A stretch of DNA of 64,000 nt from CAWATG01 sp963785035 (GTDB lineage Bacteria; Actinomycetota; Acidimicrobiia; IMCC26256; CAWATG01), in NCBI GenBank assembly GCA_963785035.1, contig CAWATG010000011.1, positions 1-64,000 on the forward strand. Direction: 5' to 3'. Shown here piece by piece: positions 56,271 through 64,000 of this stretch. The position numbers and the translations under genes are program-made. How positions within the stretch are numbered: the first letter of the stretch is position 1; each line of letters begins with the position of its first letter. Under the pieces are notes generated by a model. That model ran no database searches. It was not told the origin of the DNA and saw nothing but the letters and a program-made list of their open reading frames with translations.

Positions 56271-58175
56271 CTACCACCCGAGCTTACGTACGACCCAACG
56301 TCGCCGTAACCAACCGGTAAGGCCACCTTCGGCAAAGCCCGCATCAATCTGAAGTGCACGGACCTGCGGCGTCGCAACGAATGCCTCGTTGTCGATCGAG
56401 GCCGAGAGCTTGTCGCGAGGCGTTCCGACCTGGCGCAACCACGTCAAATGGTAAGGATCCGATAAGACGATTGACGGCAACTCGTAACGAAACGACAGCT
56501 CCTCGGTCGTGCCAGGGTCGACGACGACGGAACTCGAGAACACTTGATAATTGCCATCTGGCGCCACGCCGTCATCGTGCTGACCGCCGCGCGTGTCGAG
56601 CAGTTTCGCACCCTTCGGTGCATAGACGCGTACGAATCCGTTGTACAGGGGGTTGACCGCCTTCGACGTTCCGTCGTTGTGCATGACGATGCGTAGATCC
56701 GACCATAACGTCCCGTCGGAGTCCTTCTTCACCTGATAGGTGATGTCACGCGTGAGCGCCGAGTTCGATTTGCTCGCCGAGAGGTTCGCGTCGACCACCA
56801 TGAGAAAGTCGCCGCTTGTCTTCGGGAGCCGTCCGGACCACGCGGTCTCGGCGATCAGACGTTGGTGTGCCGGATCCGCGAACCAGAGTTGCACGTCTCC
56901 GGCGCCGACGGCGGCGTCGAACACGTCGGCGACAGCGGGAAGTTTCGCCGGCTCCAACCGGAACAGACGGTCGAAGACCTCTTCGGAAAGATCGATGAGG
57001 AACTTCTTCCTCGGCTCATCGTACGGTTGTTTGAGTTCGACCTCGTAGAGCACCCGCTGGTCGAAGCCCTTCTCCACGACTGGCTCGGCGTAATCGGCCA
57101 GCTTGATCGGCCCAAGCACACCCACGAGTTTCGCCATGAGGTGTTCGGTGATGGCGAGGACCGCGTCGACCTGACCGCCACCCTGGCGGCGGAACATCTC
57201 ACGTGCGGTCTTCGCTGTGGTCGGGAAGTCCGGCCACCAGTTGACGTTCGAAAGGCCCCACCACCGCGGCAGCGCCTCGGCCAGACCCGGGGGAGGCGTC
57301 ATCGGCGGACTCGGCGCAGGGAGCGCCTCGAAGGAGTCGAAACGCTCGAGTTCCACCGTCCCGTTGGCGAACGTGATGACGCCCCACGATCCGATGAAGC
57401 CGCCCGTTGGGCGCAGCTCGAGGGAGTCCTGTGAGAGAACCAAGACGCGAGAGGTCGTGTCGGCGTCGGTGAGGTGACCCAAGAGCTGGAGGCCACGGTC
57501 TGCTCCGTCGAGTTGGCGCTCGGTGTCGAGAATCACCTTGCGCATCTCGCGTGCGGGTCCCGAGAGCACGGGAAGCGCTGAACCGGAAGGTCCATCGAGC
57601 GCGGCGCCTGCTGCTGTGACATGTTCTCGGGCTTGTTCGAGGGCTTGGCGCGAAGCTGAGGATGCGTCGTGCAGAGCGGAGAGGTCATGGCCGTCGACCC
57701 CGACCGTGCCGGACCTCGTGGGGAACTTTGCCAACGCGTCGGCCAGAAGGCGTCCGGCCGCGACACCTTCTTTGCCGGCTTCGGTCGCGTCGTCGACCGC
57801 GCGCACGGGACTGCCGAGCAAGGGGATGTCCTTGACGATCCCGAGAGGAAATCGATGCACCGCGGCGCGCGCCTCGACCATGCGTGTGTCGATGCGGTCG
57901 AGCATCGCCTGGCTGGCATCGTCGTCCTTGGCCAGCATCGTCGTGCGAGCCCCGGCCAATTCGTCGCGGGCCGACAACAGCGCCAGGCGCGCGTCGCGCA
58001 CCGAGCTCGCGACCAGGGCGCCGAGGATCGCGACGACCACAGTGATCGCGACAAGGATCGGGCCGGCGCGACGCAGGGCGTGCACGCGTCGCCGTCGTTT
58101 CGAGCTGCTGGACGTACGGCGCGAGCCGCTGGACCCGTTCCGTCGGGACCGGGGCTTCGTAAATGGAGGACGCAC
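56271..58175 (-). CDS. DUF4012 membrane-anchored protein
   Basis: Intact 634 residues. Basic N-terminus (SRRTSSSSKRRRRVHALRRA), one helix (GPILVAITVVVAILGALVAS), then a large extracytoplasmic part with the DUF4012 core: RVLVLSQDSLELRPTGGFIG, SWGVITFANGTVELERFDSF, NVNWWPDFPTTAKTAREMFR, VDAVLAITEHLMAKLVGVLG. Family members occur next to Wzc-like kinases and glycosyltransferases in actinobacterial polysaccharide loci; the function is not established, though similarity to LytR-CpsA-Psr-type context has been noted. No frame errors. Confidence 0.85.
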   Translation of the reverse strand: MRPPFTKPRSRRNGSSGSRRTSSSSKRRRRVHALRRAGPILVAITVVVAILGALVASSVRDARLALLSARDELAGARTTMLAKDDDASQAMLDRIDTRMVEARAAVHRFPLGIVKDIPLLGSPVRAVDDATEAGKEGVAAGRLLADALAKFPTRSGTVGVDGHDLSALHDASSASRQALEQAREHVTAAGAALDGPSGSALPVLSGPAREMRKVILDTERQLDGADRGLQLLGHLTDADTTSRVLVLSQDSLELRPTGGFIGSWGVITFANGTVELERFDSFEALPAPSPPMTPPPGLAEALPRWWGLSNVNWWPDFPTTAKTAREMFRRQGGGQVDAVLAITEHLMAKLVGVLGPIKLADYAEPVVEKGFDQRVLYEVELKQPYDEPRKKFLIDLSEEVFDRLFRLEPAKLPAVADVFDAAVGAGDVQLWFADPAHQRLIAETAWSGRLPKTSGDFLMVVDANLSASKSNSALTRDITYQVKKDSDGTLWSDLRIVMHNDGTSKAVNPLYNGFVRVYAPKGAKLLDTRGGQHDDGVAPDGNYQVFSSSVVVDPGTTEELSFRYELPSIVLSDPYHLTWLRQVGTPRDKLSASIDNEAFVATPQVRALQIDAGFAEGGLTGWLRRRWVVRKLGW

Positions 58176-58235
58176 AACGCCGACGATACCGGCGCTTGCG
58201 CGCGACGTGCTCGCGTCGGCAACACTCTCGTCGCA

Positions 58236-58820
58236 ATGGACCCGGTCAAGATCCTCGTCGTGTGCACGGGAAACATCTGTCGCTCACCGGCTGCCGCGGC
58301 GATTCTGCGGACGCGCCTTGCCGCTCGGGGTGTGGCTGCAAGCGTGGACTCGGCTGGGACGCAGGCCGATCGTGGCCGGCCCATCGACAAGGACGTCGTT
58401 TCGGCATTGCACGCAGCGGGATATGACGCCTCGGCGCATCACAGTCGCCCCTTGACCCGAGGTGACATCACCGGCGTCGATCTCGTGCTCGGCATGGAAC
58501 GCGTCCATGTTCGTGAAGTCGTTGCGCTGGAGCCGTTGGCGTGGCCTGCGAGCTTCACCCTCAAAGAGCTCGTGCGGACCGGTACCGCTGTGGGTACTCG
58601 GTATCACAAGGTTGAGACGCTGCAGGACTGGTTCAACCTCGCCGGGCTCCATCGGCGGATGGACGACCTGCTGAGTCGATCAGACGACGACGACTTCCCA
58701 GATCCCTATGGCAAGCGCGCGAAGGTCATCAAGAAATCGGTCAACGAGATCGACGCGCTCGTCGCGCAACTTGTCGATCTCATCTGGCCGCCCGATCTCA
58801 CCTCGACGCCCGATGCCTGA
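58236..58820 (+). CDS. Low-molecular-weight protein tyrosine phosphatase
   Basis: Intact 194 residues: MDPVKILVVCTGNICRSPAA (CTGNICRS, C-x5-R at C10), VASVDSAGTQADRGRPIDKD, ITGVDLVLGMERVHVREVVA and DDFPDPYGKRAKVIKKSVNE (general acid D in DPYG). It would dephosphorylate the Tyr cluster of the BY-kinase encoded 2.5 kb away. Divergent from the DUF4012 gene. Somewhat longer than the 150-residue norm owing to an insertion in the middle. Confidence 0.9.
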   Translation: MDPVKILVVCTGNICRSPAAAAILRTRLAARGVAASVDSAGTQADRGRPIDKDVVSALHAAGYDASAHHSRPLTRGDITGVDLVLGMERVHVREVVALEPLAWPASFTLKELVRTGTAVGTRYHKVETLQDWFNLAGLHRRMDDLLSRSDDDDFPDPYGKRAKVIKKSVNEIDALVAQLVDLIWPPDLTSTPDA

Positions 58821-58842
58821 AGCGCGCCGCGCACACGACGGA

Positions 58843-59775
58843 TCAGGGACAGCCTGCCTCGAACCAGTCGTAGGTCGAACGCAGCGACTTCTCGAGTGAC
58901 GTCGGCACGACGTCTGGGAACAGCGTCGAGAACCGTGTGCAGTCGGCGAGCGAGTGGCGTACGTCGCCGGCCCTCGGCTCGGTGTGTTGCACCTGCAATG
59001 GCCTGCCGACGATGTGCTCGAGTTCGGCGATGAGATCGAGCAGGTCGGTCTTGATCCCGAATGCGAGGTTGACCGGATCCGGGGAGACGACCTTTCGGTC
59101 GATCGCGTCGCAGATCGCCCCCGTCACCGACTCGACCGATGTGAAGTCGCGGGTCTGCTTGCCGTCGCCGTGCACGGTGAGCGTGCGGCCTTGGACCGCG
59201 GCCGAGACGAACGCCGGAACGACCGCCGCATAGACATGGTCGGCCGCCTGGAGCGGGCCGAACACGTTGAAGAAACGAAACACCAGCACGGGAAGGTCGT
59301 AGCTGTGGTGGTATGCGCCGGCGTAGGACTCCAGCGCCGCCTTGCTCGCACCATACGGGCTCAAGGGCTGGGTCGGTATGCGTTCGTGCTTCGCGTCGGT
59401 CGGGTCGTTGCCGTAGATCGACGACGACGATGCCAGGACGACATGGGGCTTTCCGGCCCGTCGTGCAGCCTCGAGAACTTGGATCGTCCCCGTGACGTTC
59501 ACGAGGTGGGAACTGATGGGATCGTCGATCGACTCGGGGACCGATGCCTTTGCGGCAAGGTGCACGATCGCGTCGACACCGTTGGCTGCTTCGTCGAGTG
59601 CGCTGGCGTCGAGAATGCTGCCCTTGATGAACCTGAGGTTCTCGTGCGAGGCGAGATTGCTGGTGCGACCCGTCGAGAGGTCGTCGAGCGCCACGACGGT
59701 GTCGCCTCGTTCGACGAGGGTACGGCCGAGGTTGGCGCCGATGAACCCGGCGCCACCCGTGATGAGGATCTTCAT
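58843..59775 (-). CDS. NAD-dependent UDP-sugar epimerase (GalE-like)
   Basis: Intact 310 residues of the extended SDR class: MKILITGGAGFIGANLGRTL, VVALDDLSTGRTSNLASHEN, IVHLAAKASVPESIDDPISS, VVLASSSSIYGNDP, SPYGASKAALESYAGAYHHS (Y-x3-K), RFFNVFGPLQAADHVYAAVV. Resembles UDP-glucose/UDP-GlcNAc 4-epimerases; which sugar is not decidable, but a 4-epimerase giving UDP-GalNAc or UDP-Gal would fit the Pel-like genes that follow. Convergent with the phosphatase gene. Confidence 0.88.
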   Translation of the reverse strand: MKILITGGAGFIGANLGRTLVERGDTVVALDDLSTGRTSNLASHENLRFIKGSILDASALDEAANGVDAIVHLAAKASVPESIDDPISSHLVNVTGTIQVLEAARRAGKPHVVLASSSSIYGNDPTDAKHERIPTQPLSPYGASKAALESYAGAYHHSYDLPVLVFRFFNVFGPLQAADHVYAAVVPAFVSAAVQGRTLTVHGDGKQTRDFTSVESVTGAICDAIDRKVVSPDPVNLAFGIKTDLLDLIAELEHIVGRPLQVQHTEPRAGDVRHSLADCTRFSTLFPDVVPTSLEKSLRSTYDWFEAGCP

Positions 59776-59957
59776 GGCGATGTCCTGTCGTCAGCGGGCT
59801 GGTGATTGGCTCTCGGGCGCGTCTGGAGGACGGCGCAGAGCGGGTAGCAGTGAACGCAGATCATAGCAAGTTCGGACAAACCGTGCAACCAGGACATCAA
59901 GATGCGCAGGTCGGGGGCCGATTTGTCGAAGATCGGTCACGCAACCCTCGGAGCACG

Positions 59958-60842
59958 ATGGCGATCCGCAAAACGAACTTGGCCATTGTGCTCCTCGCCG
60001 CCGCACTCGCCGGCATTGCACTGGTCGGCATGCTCGCCGGATGCTCGACAGATGGATCGAAAAGCTCCAAGCGCAAGGAGCTGCCGCGCTCGACGGCAGC
60101 TCCGTCGACGGTTCCGTCGACCAGCCCACCCGCTTGGTCCGGCGTGTGGGTGCCGAGCGTCGGCGTCACGTGGCAGTACCAGCTCTCGGGCAAGGTCGAC
60201 ACGAGCGTCGACGCCGCGGTCTTCGACATCGACGGGTTCGATAATTCCGCAGCAGTCGTTGCCGCGCTGCACGCCAAAGGCCGTCGAGTCGTCTGTTACG
60301 TCGACGCGGGCTCCTGGGAGAACTGGCGACCGGATGCCGGGCGGTTTCCCGAGAGCGTTCGCGGCAAAGCGCTCGACGGCTGGCCCGGTGAACGGTGGCT
60401 CGACATCCGACGGATTGACACGCTGAAACCGCTGATGGCCTCCCGATTCGACATGTGCAAACAGAAGGGTTTCGACGCAGTGGAGCCCGACAACGTCGAC
60501 GGCTACGCCAACGAATCCGGGTTCGCTCTCACGGGCGCCGACCAGATCAGGTACAACACGATGCTCGCGGATCTCGCGCACGAGCGGGGACTGGCCGTCG
60601 GTCTGAAGAACGACCTCGACCAGGTCGACAGGCTCGTCGGATCGTTCGACTTCGCCGTCAACGAGCAGTGCTTCGAGTACGAGGAATGCGATGTGCTCGC
60701 ACGCTTCATCAAGGCCGGCAAGCCGGTCTTTCACGTCGAGTACGAGGTGCCCACCGCCAAGTTCTGTGCGGCCACCACGGAGATGCGCCTCTCGTCGATC
60801 CGCAAGGATCTGTCGCTGAAGGTCAAACGCGAATCCTGCTGA
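59958..60842 (+). CDS. GH114-type lipoprotein (polygalactosaminidase-like)
   Basis: About 294 residues from ATG 59958. Lipoprotein signal MAIRKTNLAIVLLAAALAGI, ALVGMLAGCSTDG with lipobox LAGC. Mature domain: WQYQLSGKVDTSVDAAVFDI, VVCYVDAGSWENWRPDAGRF, PGERWLDIRRIDTLKPLMAS, KGFDAVEPDNVDGYANESGF, HERGLAVGLKNDLDQV. VCYVD-G-WE-WRPD and VEPDNVDGY are GH114 hallmarks; the family splits alpha-1,4-linked galactosamine polymers such as Pel. Surface-anchored. Divergent from the epimerase gene. Confidence 0.85.
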   Translation: MAIRKTNLAIVLLAAALAGIALVGMLAGCSTDGSKSSKRKELPRSTAAPSTVPSTSPPAWSGVWVPSVGVTWQYQLSGKVDTSVDAAVFDIDGFDNSAAVVAALHAKGRRVVCYVDAGSWENWRPDAGRFPESVRGKALDGWPGERWLDIRRIDTLKPLMASRFDMCKQKGFDAVEPDNVDGYANESGFALTGADQIRYNTMLADLAHERGLAVGLKNDLDQVDRLVGSFDFAVNEQCFEYEECDVLARFIKAGKPVFHVEYEVPTAKFCAATTEMRLSSIRKDLSLKVKRESC

Positions 60843-60890
60843 CCAAGCGTGACCATGTGACGGTGTAACCGCGACACGCTTGGTGGTGTG

Positions 60891-62339
60891 TCAGGGGATC
60901 GAGACTCCGGTTGCGATCGCCTCTGCGGGACGTTGCGCAATGACGCGTTGCGCAATGACGGCGATGACCAGACCGACGCTGGAGCCGACCACCAGCGAGG
61001 CCGGCGCGTTGGTGTCCGTGAAGCGCATCGCCAGATTCACGATGCAGGCGGGCACGGCAATCATCAAAGCCAGGCCGATCCGGTTCCAGGACTGTTGGAG
61101 GTTGGCGACCATCGTGAGCCGACACAACAGAGCGAACCCCGTCAAGAGCTGGATCGTCGCTGTGAAGCTCTGACCCTTCTCCATGAGGAACGGCGCGACG
61201 AACAAGGAAAGGATGAAACACGTCACGAAATAGCCGGTCGCAGCGAGATTCAGGCGGCGCGTCATGTTTTCGGCGCCGGCGTATTGCACCCAACGACCCT
61301 GGACGGTGGAGAGCTCGGTGTCGAGGTTGAACCACAGCGTGCGCAGGATCGCAGCGGCTACCAGGCCACCGGCTCCAGCGGGTACGAGCGCAGCGGCCAG
61401 TGTCCAACCATTCGGGCGCAGACTCGTGATCGAGGAGATCATCATGATGCCGAGCGACATCCCGATGATGACCGATGGGATGACCTCAATCCACGCGACG
61501 GGCGTGCTGCGTGCGACCTTCCGGCTGCGAATCTGGTTGTGTCGAGCGACGCGCAGTATCGCGAATGAGGCGAGACCGAGAGCGACGAGTGGCAGGACGC
61601 GCGCGGGCTCGACGTTGCGATAGAGATCCCACGTCGTCGCTCCCAACGCGAGGACGTAGATGACGCCAACGCCATCCTTGGCCAGGACGTAACCCGAGAA
61701 CCAGATGACCTCGAGGGTCGCGAGGAGAACGCCGGTCGGACCCGTTGCCGCAAGAGCGGCGACCGTGACCAGCATCACTGCGAGCAGTCGCGTGCCGTCG
61801 GAGCCGAACGACCCGAGCTTGGCGTCTCCCGAGAAGTAGCGCCGTTGCAACATCCACTGGAGGGCGAGTGCAAGTGGCACGCCGATTCTGAAGGCCAGAT
61901 CGACGTTGACGTTGGGGTGAGCATTGGCGAGGGGGACGCCCCATGTGGCCATGCTCACGAAGCCGACGAGCCCCAGAATTTCGGCTATCCAACGCATCGG
62001 CTCGGGCGGCTTGACGCGTGCGGGCGCCGGCGGCTCGGTGTTGTGGCTGGGGAGCAGGCGCATGAGTGCGGTGCCGAGTTCGAGTGCCTCGTTCGGCGGG
62101 AGTCCGCCCCAGGCCTCGAGCACCACAGCGGCCTCGAGGCCATCGCGAGGGTCGCGGCTGAGTTGCGCTCTGGTGAGAGCGAGCGCCTGCTCGGGTTTCA
62201 TCCGCTCGTCGTCGGGTCGACCTTGCGCCTGCGCGCCGTTGGGCACGTGCTGGTCCACGAGCGCGAGAGCGAGGCCGTTCGCCGCGAGTTCTGCGCCGTT
62301 GCCTGCTTGGTGGTAGGTGCCTGGTTCAGGTGAGGTCAT
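60891..62339 (-). CDS. Polytopic membrane protein, possibly PelG/flippase-like
   Basis: Intact 482 residues. The first 125 are soluble (helical, with PDDERMKPEQALALTRAQLS). Then about ten helices: IAEILGLVGFVSMATWGVPL, LLAVMLVTVAALAATGPTGV, VWIEVIPSV-type and GTALAALVPAGAGGLVAAAI regions, then ATGYFVTCFILSLFVAPFLM. Order (directly after a PelF-like glycosyltransferase, ATGA overlap) and topology suggest a transport protein of the PelG or MATE kind, but I see no diagnostic motif. Placement is by context. Confidence 0.55.
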   Translation of the reverse strand: MTSPEPGTYHQAGNGAELAANGLALALVDQHVPNGAQAQGRPDDERMKPEQALALTRAQLSRDPRDGLEAAVVLEAWGGLPPNEALELGTALMRLLPSHNTEPPAPARVKPPEPMRWIAEILGLVGFVSMATWGVPLANAHPNVNVDLAFRIGVPLALALQWMLQRRYFSGDAKLGSFGSDGTRLLAVMLVTVAALAATGPTGVLLATLEVIWFSGYVLAKDGVGVIYVLALGATTWDLYRNVEPARVLPLVALGLASFAILRVARHNQIRSRKVARSTPVAWIEVIPSVIIGMSLGIMMISSITSLRPNGWTLAAALVPAGAGGLVAAAILRTLWFNLDTELSTVQGRWVQYAGAENMTRRLNLAATGYFVTCFILSLFVAPFLMEKGQSFTATIQLLTGFALLCRLTMVANLQQSWNRIGLALMIAVPACIVNLAMRFTDTNAPASLVVGSSVGLVIAVIAQRVIAQRPAEAIATGVSIP

Positions 62340-63865
62340 GAGGCAACCAGTCTCAAGTGTGATCGGTCGGCGACGTCACTTTCGTCTTCATCGAGCTTGT
62401 CACGTTCGAGGAGTTCGCCGAGGAGCTCCCGATACGCGTCGACGCAGGCTGAGAGCGGAAAGCGTTCGACGACCCTCTCGTAGGAGCGCGTCCCGAGCCC
62501 TTGGGCGAAGGTTGGGTTTCGGAGAAGTGTCACGACGGCGGCAGCGAGCCCGTTCGGGTCGCGAGGCGCCGTGATGAGCCCGCATCCGTTGACCGCATCT
62601 CGGACGCCGCCGACTGCGGTCGTGGCAACGGGCCTCCCCTGAGCCATCGCTTCGAGTACCGCGATCGGGAGGCCTTCGGAGATCGAGGTCGAGATCACGA
62701 CGTCGGCAGCGTGCAGCGCCGAGGTGACGTCGTTGGTCGATCCCATGAATTTGAATGAATCTCCGAGACCGAGGTCGGCATGGAGCGTATGGCACGACTC
62801 GGCGTAGGCCCGCTGTTGCACGTCGACCGGGCCATAGTGCAAGAAACGCGCGTCGGGAATCTGGCGAATCACCTGGGCGGCGGTTCGGAGCGCCGTGTGA
62901 ATGTCCTTGAGAGGATCGAACCTGCCGATCATGACGACCGTCTTGGTGTTGGGCAGCGCCGGCGGCCTCTGGTCGGGAAGGCGTACCCCGTTCGGGATGG
63001 GTCGGATGCGCGTGGGATCCGCCCCGAGGAACTCCTCCCACGGAACGTGCGTGGAAGTGACCGGCGAGATGACCGTCGAGGCCTGGCACGCCGCGAGCGA
63101 CAGTGCACGCGAGATTCGGGTGTTGATCCACTGGAAGCCCGGCGAGTCGGCGCGCAGGATGCTGCCGAGGTAGGACTCACGCAGGTACATCCCGTGCTCG
63201 GTGAGCAGGAGCGGCGTGCCGTTGAGTGCACCGTCGACGAGCGCGGGGATCGCAGCCCAGCCTGCTGCGGTGACGTGGATGAGATCGGCTTTTGGTGTCG
63301 GCGCGGCAGCTGTCTGTGCGAGCCAATAGAGCGTTTGGTAGAGCTGGATCGTCTCGGACGCGGACGGTTCGACGATGAGTGACGATTCGGTTCGCGCGTC
63401 GATCCACATTTCCTCGAGCGTGGAGCAGAAGAGGTTCCACGCTCGTCGCGATCGAAAGGCATTGCGCAGTCCGCGTGCATGGACGCGACATTGCACCAGC
63501 AACGCGGTGACCGTCGCCGGCGAGCTATCCCACGTCAACAGCGCGCGCGCAAGTGTTGCCGGGAGTTCGGTGAGATCGACTCGTGTGCGCGGCGCCCAGC
63601 GATTGCGCGCGGGGGTCAACGACCAGAGTCGGATGGGTGTCGCGATCGACGCGTGCTTCGGGAGCTCGAAGATGGGCTTGGTCGAAACCGTTGCGGGAAC
63701 GATCGGGACGAGGAACCAGTCGACGTTGTCGATCTCGCCAATGACGAGTTTGCACCACGAACTCACGCCACCGAGGAAATAGGGATAGGTGCCCTCGGTG
63801 GTCATCACGACCCGGGGTCGCCGTTGCGCGATGCCGTCGCGCTCGTCTGGCAACACGGTGTTCAT
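62336..63865 (-). CDS. PelF-like glycosyltransferase (DUF3492 + GT4)
   Basis: Intact 509 residues. The N-terminus carries the DUF3492/PelF signature RPRVVMTTEGTYPYFLGGVS, SWCKLVIGEIDNVDWFLVPI. Then LIHVTAAGWAAIPALVDGAL, LLLTEHGMYLRESYLGSILR, RPIPNGVRLPDQRPP, VVMIGRFDPLKDIHTALRTA and the donor site ISTSISEGLPIAVLEAMAQG (E-x7-E). PelF is a soluble enzyme using UDP-linked amino sugars for Pel synthesis. Its stop overlaps the ATG of the membrane-protein gene (ATGA). No frame errors. Confidence 0.85.
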   Translation of the reverse strand: MNTVLPDERDGIAQRRPRVVMTTEGTYPYFLGGVSSWCKLVIGEIDNVDWFLVPIVPATVSTKPIFELPKHASIATPIRLWSLTPARNRWAPRTRVDLTELPATLARALLTWDSSPATVTALLVQCRVHARGLRNAFRSRRAWNLFCSTLEEMWIDARTESSLIVEPSASETIQLYQTLYWLAQTAAAPTPKADLIHVTAAGWAAIPALVDGALNGTPLLLTEHGMYLRESYLGSILRADSPGFQWINTRISRALSLAACQASTVISPVTSTHVPWEEFLGADPTRIRPIPNGVRLPDQRPPALPNTKTVVMIGRFDPLKDIHTALRTAAQVIRQIPDARFLHYGPVDVQQRAYAESCHTLHADLGLGDSFKFMGSTNDVTSALHAADVVISTSISEGLPIAVLEAMAQGRPVATTAVGGVRDAVNGCGLITAPRDPNGLAAAVVTLLRNPTFAQGLGTRSYERVVERFPLSACVDAYRELLGELLERDKLDEDESDVADRSHLRLVAS

Positions 63866-63873
63866 GCGCTCGA

Positions 63874-64000
63874 CTACGCCTTTGCTACCGAAGCGTCATG
63901 CTTGTCCTGTAGCGCCAGTTCGTCCTGTAATTCGAGTTCGCTTGGAAGCTCTTCCTCGGCTGGTAGGTCGACGGAGACCGTCGGCTCAGGTGTCTGACTT
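63874..64000 (-). CDS. C-terminal tail of an upstream gene, cut by window
   Basis: Reads EPTVSVDLPAEEELPSELEL, QDELALQDKHDASVAKA and a stop, nine bases before the PelF-like ATG. Very acidic, glutamate/leucine-rich tail. The body of the protein is outside the window, so no family call is possible. Spacing suggests the same operon as the PelF-like gene. Confidence 0.5.
   Translation of the reverse strand, partial: SQTPEPTVSVDLPAEEELPSELELQDELALQDKHDASVAKA

Overview
The window looks like two actinobacterial sequences joined together, with at least one further break. Positions 1 to about 26,940 are very GC-rich. Their gene content (alkane hydroxylase fused to rubredoxin, tripartite tricarboxylate transporter, BCCT and NSS transporters, many MarR/TetR/MFS genes) suggests a Nocardioides-like member of the Actinomycetota. 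From about 26,940 to the end the base composition is milder and the genes are those of a different actinobacterium, perhaps an Acidimicrobiia-type lineage; both placements are inference from gene content. At about 26,940 an MFS transporter runs in frame into the C-terminus of the ATP synthase beta subunit. At about 2,739 tctA and an opposing recQ are both cut at the same point. Many genes on the left need a one-base correction every 50 to 150 bases, so most apparent frameshifts there are probably sequence errors rather than decay.

Left part: tctCBA (92-2739, cut); recQ (cut) and a universal stress protein; an M13 peptidase behind a lipoprotein with a glycoside-hydrolase-like barrel; a quinone-oxidoreductase-like enzyme; an M15 peptidase and an MFS exporter; a ferritin-like protein of unknown role; a BCCT transporter with a divergent MarR/phosphotransferase pair around a clear palindrome; TetR; an NSS transporter with its tiny MetS-type partner; AlkB-rubredoxin behind a promoter packed with inverted repeats; DUF427; NAD malic enzyme; GNAT, YciI, VOC, RidA, pentapeptide-DinB and glutathione peroxidase genes; and half an MFS transporter.

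Right part, 26.9-32.5 kb: end of the atp operon (atpD fragment, atpC), a secreted barrel protein, a 2H-phosphoesterase/GNAT fusion, glpX, an SDR and a methyltransferase. From 32.5 to 37.4 kb lies a compact toxin-antitoxin island: a Fic protein, an AbrB/PIN pair, a FitA-like/PIN pair, a VapB/PIN pair, an MNT nucleotidyltransferase and a decayed nucleotidyltransferase pair. Four of the units have a palindrome over their own start region. The island is bracketed by two copies of the same methyltransferase gene; the second has lost 108 bp and its frame.

From 37.4 kb to the end is a cell-surface polysaccharide region: SGNH hydrolase, toroid enzyme, several glycosyltransferases and methyltransferases, Wzy-like polymerase, Wzx-like flippase, hexapeptide acyltransferase, sulfotransferase, Wzz/BY-kinase, DUF4012 protein, low-molecular-weight tyrosine phosphatase and a UDP-sugar epimerase. 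It ends with a Pel-like set (GH114-type lipoprotein, polytopic membrane protein, PelF-like glycosyltransferase). Its centre (41.6-46 kb) is damaged: an IS481-family element sits inside a methyltransferase between 15-bp direct repeats, and an IS256-family transposase and a glycosyltransferase survive only as fragments. The kinase, phosphatase, polymerase and flippase suggest Wzx/Wzy export under tyrosine-phosphorylation control, with a possible second, Pel-like polymer.
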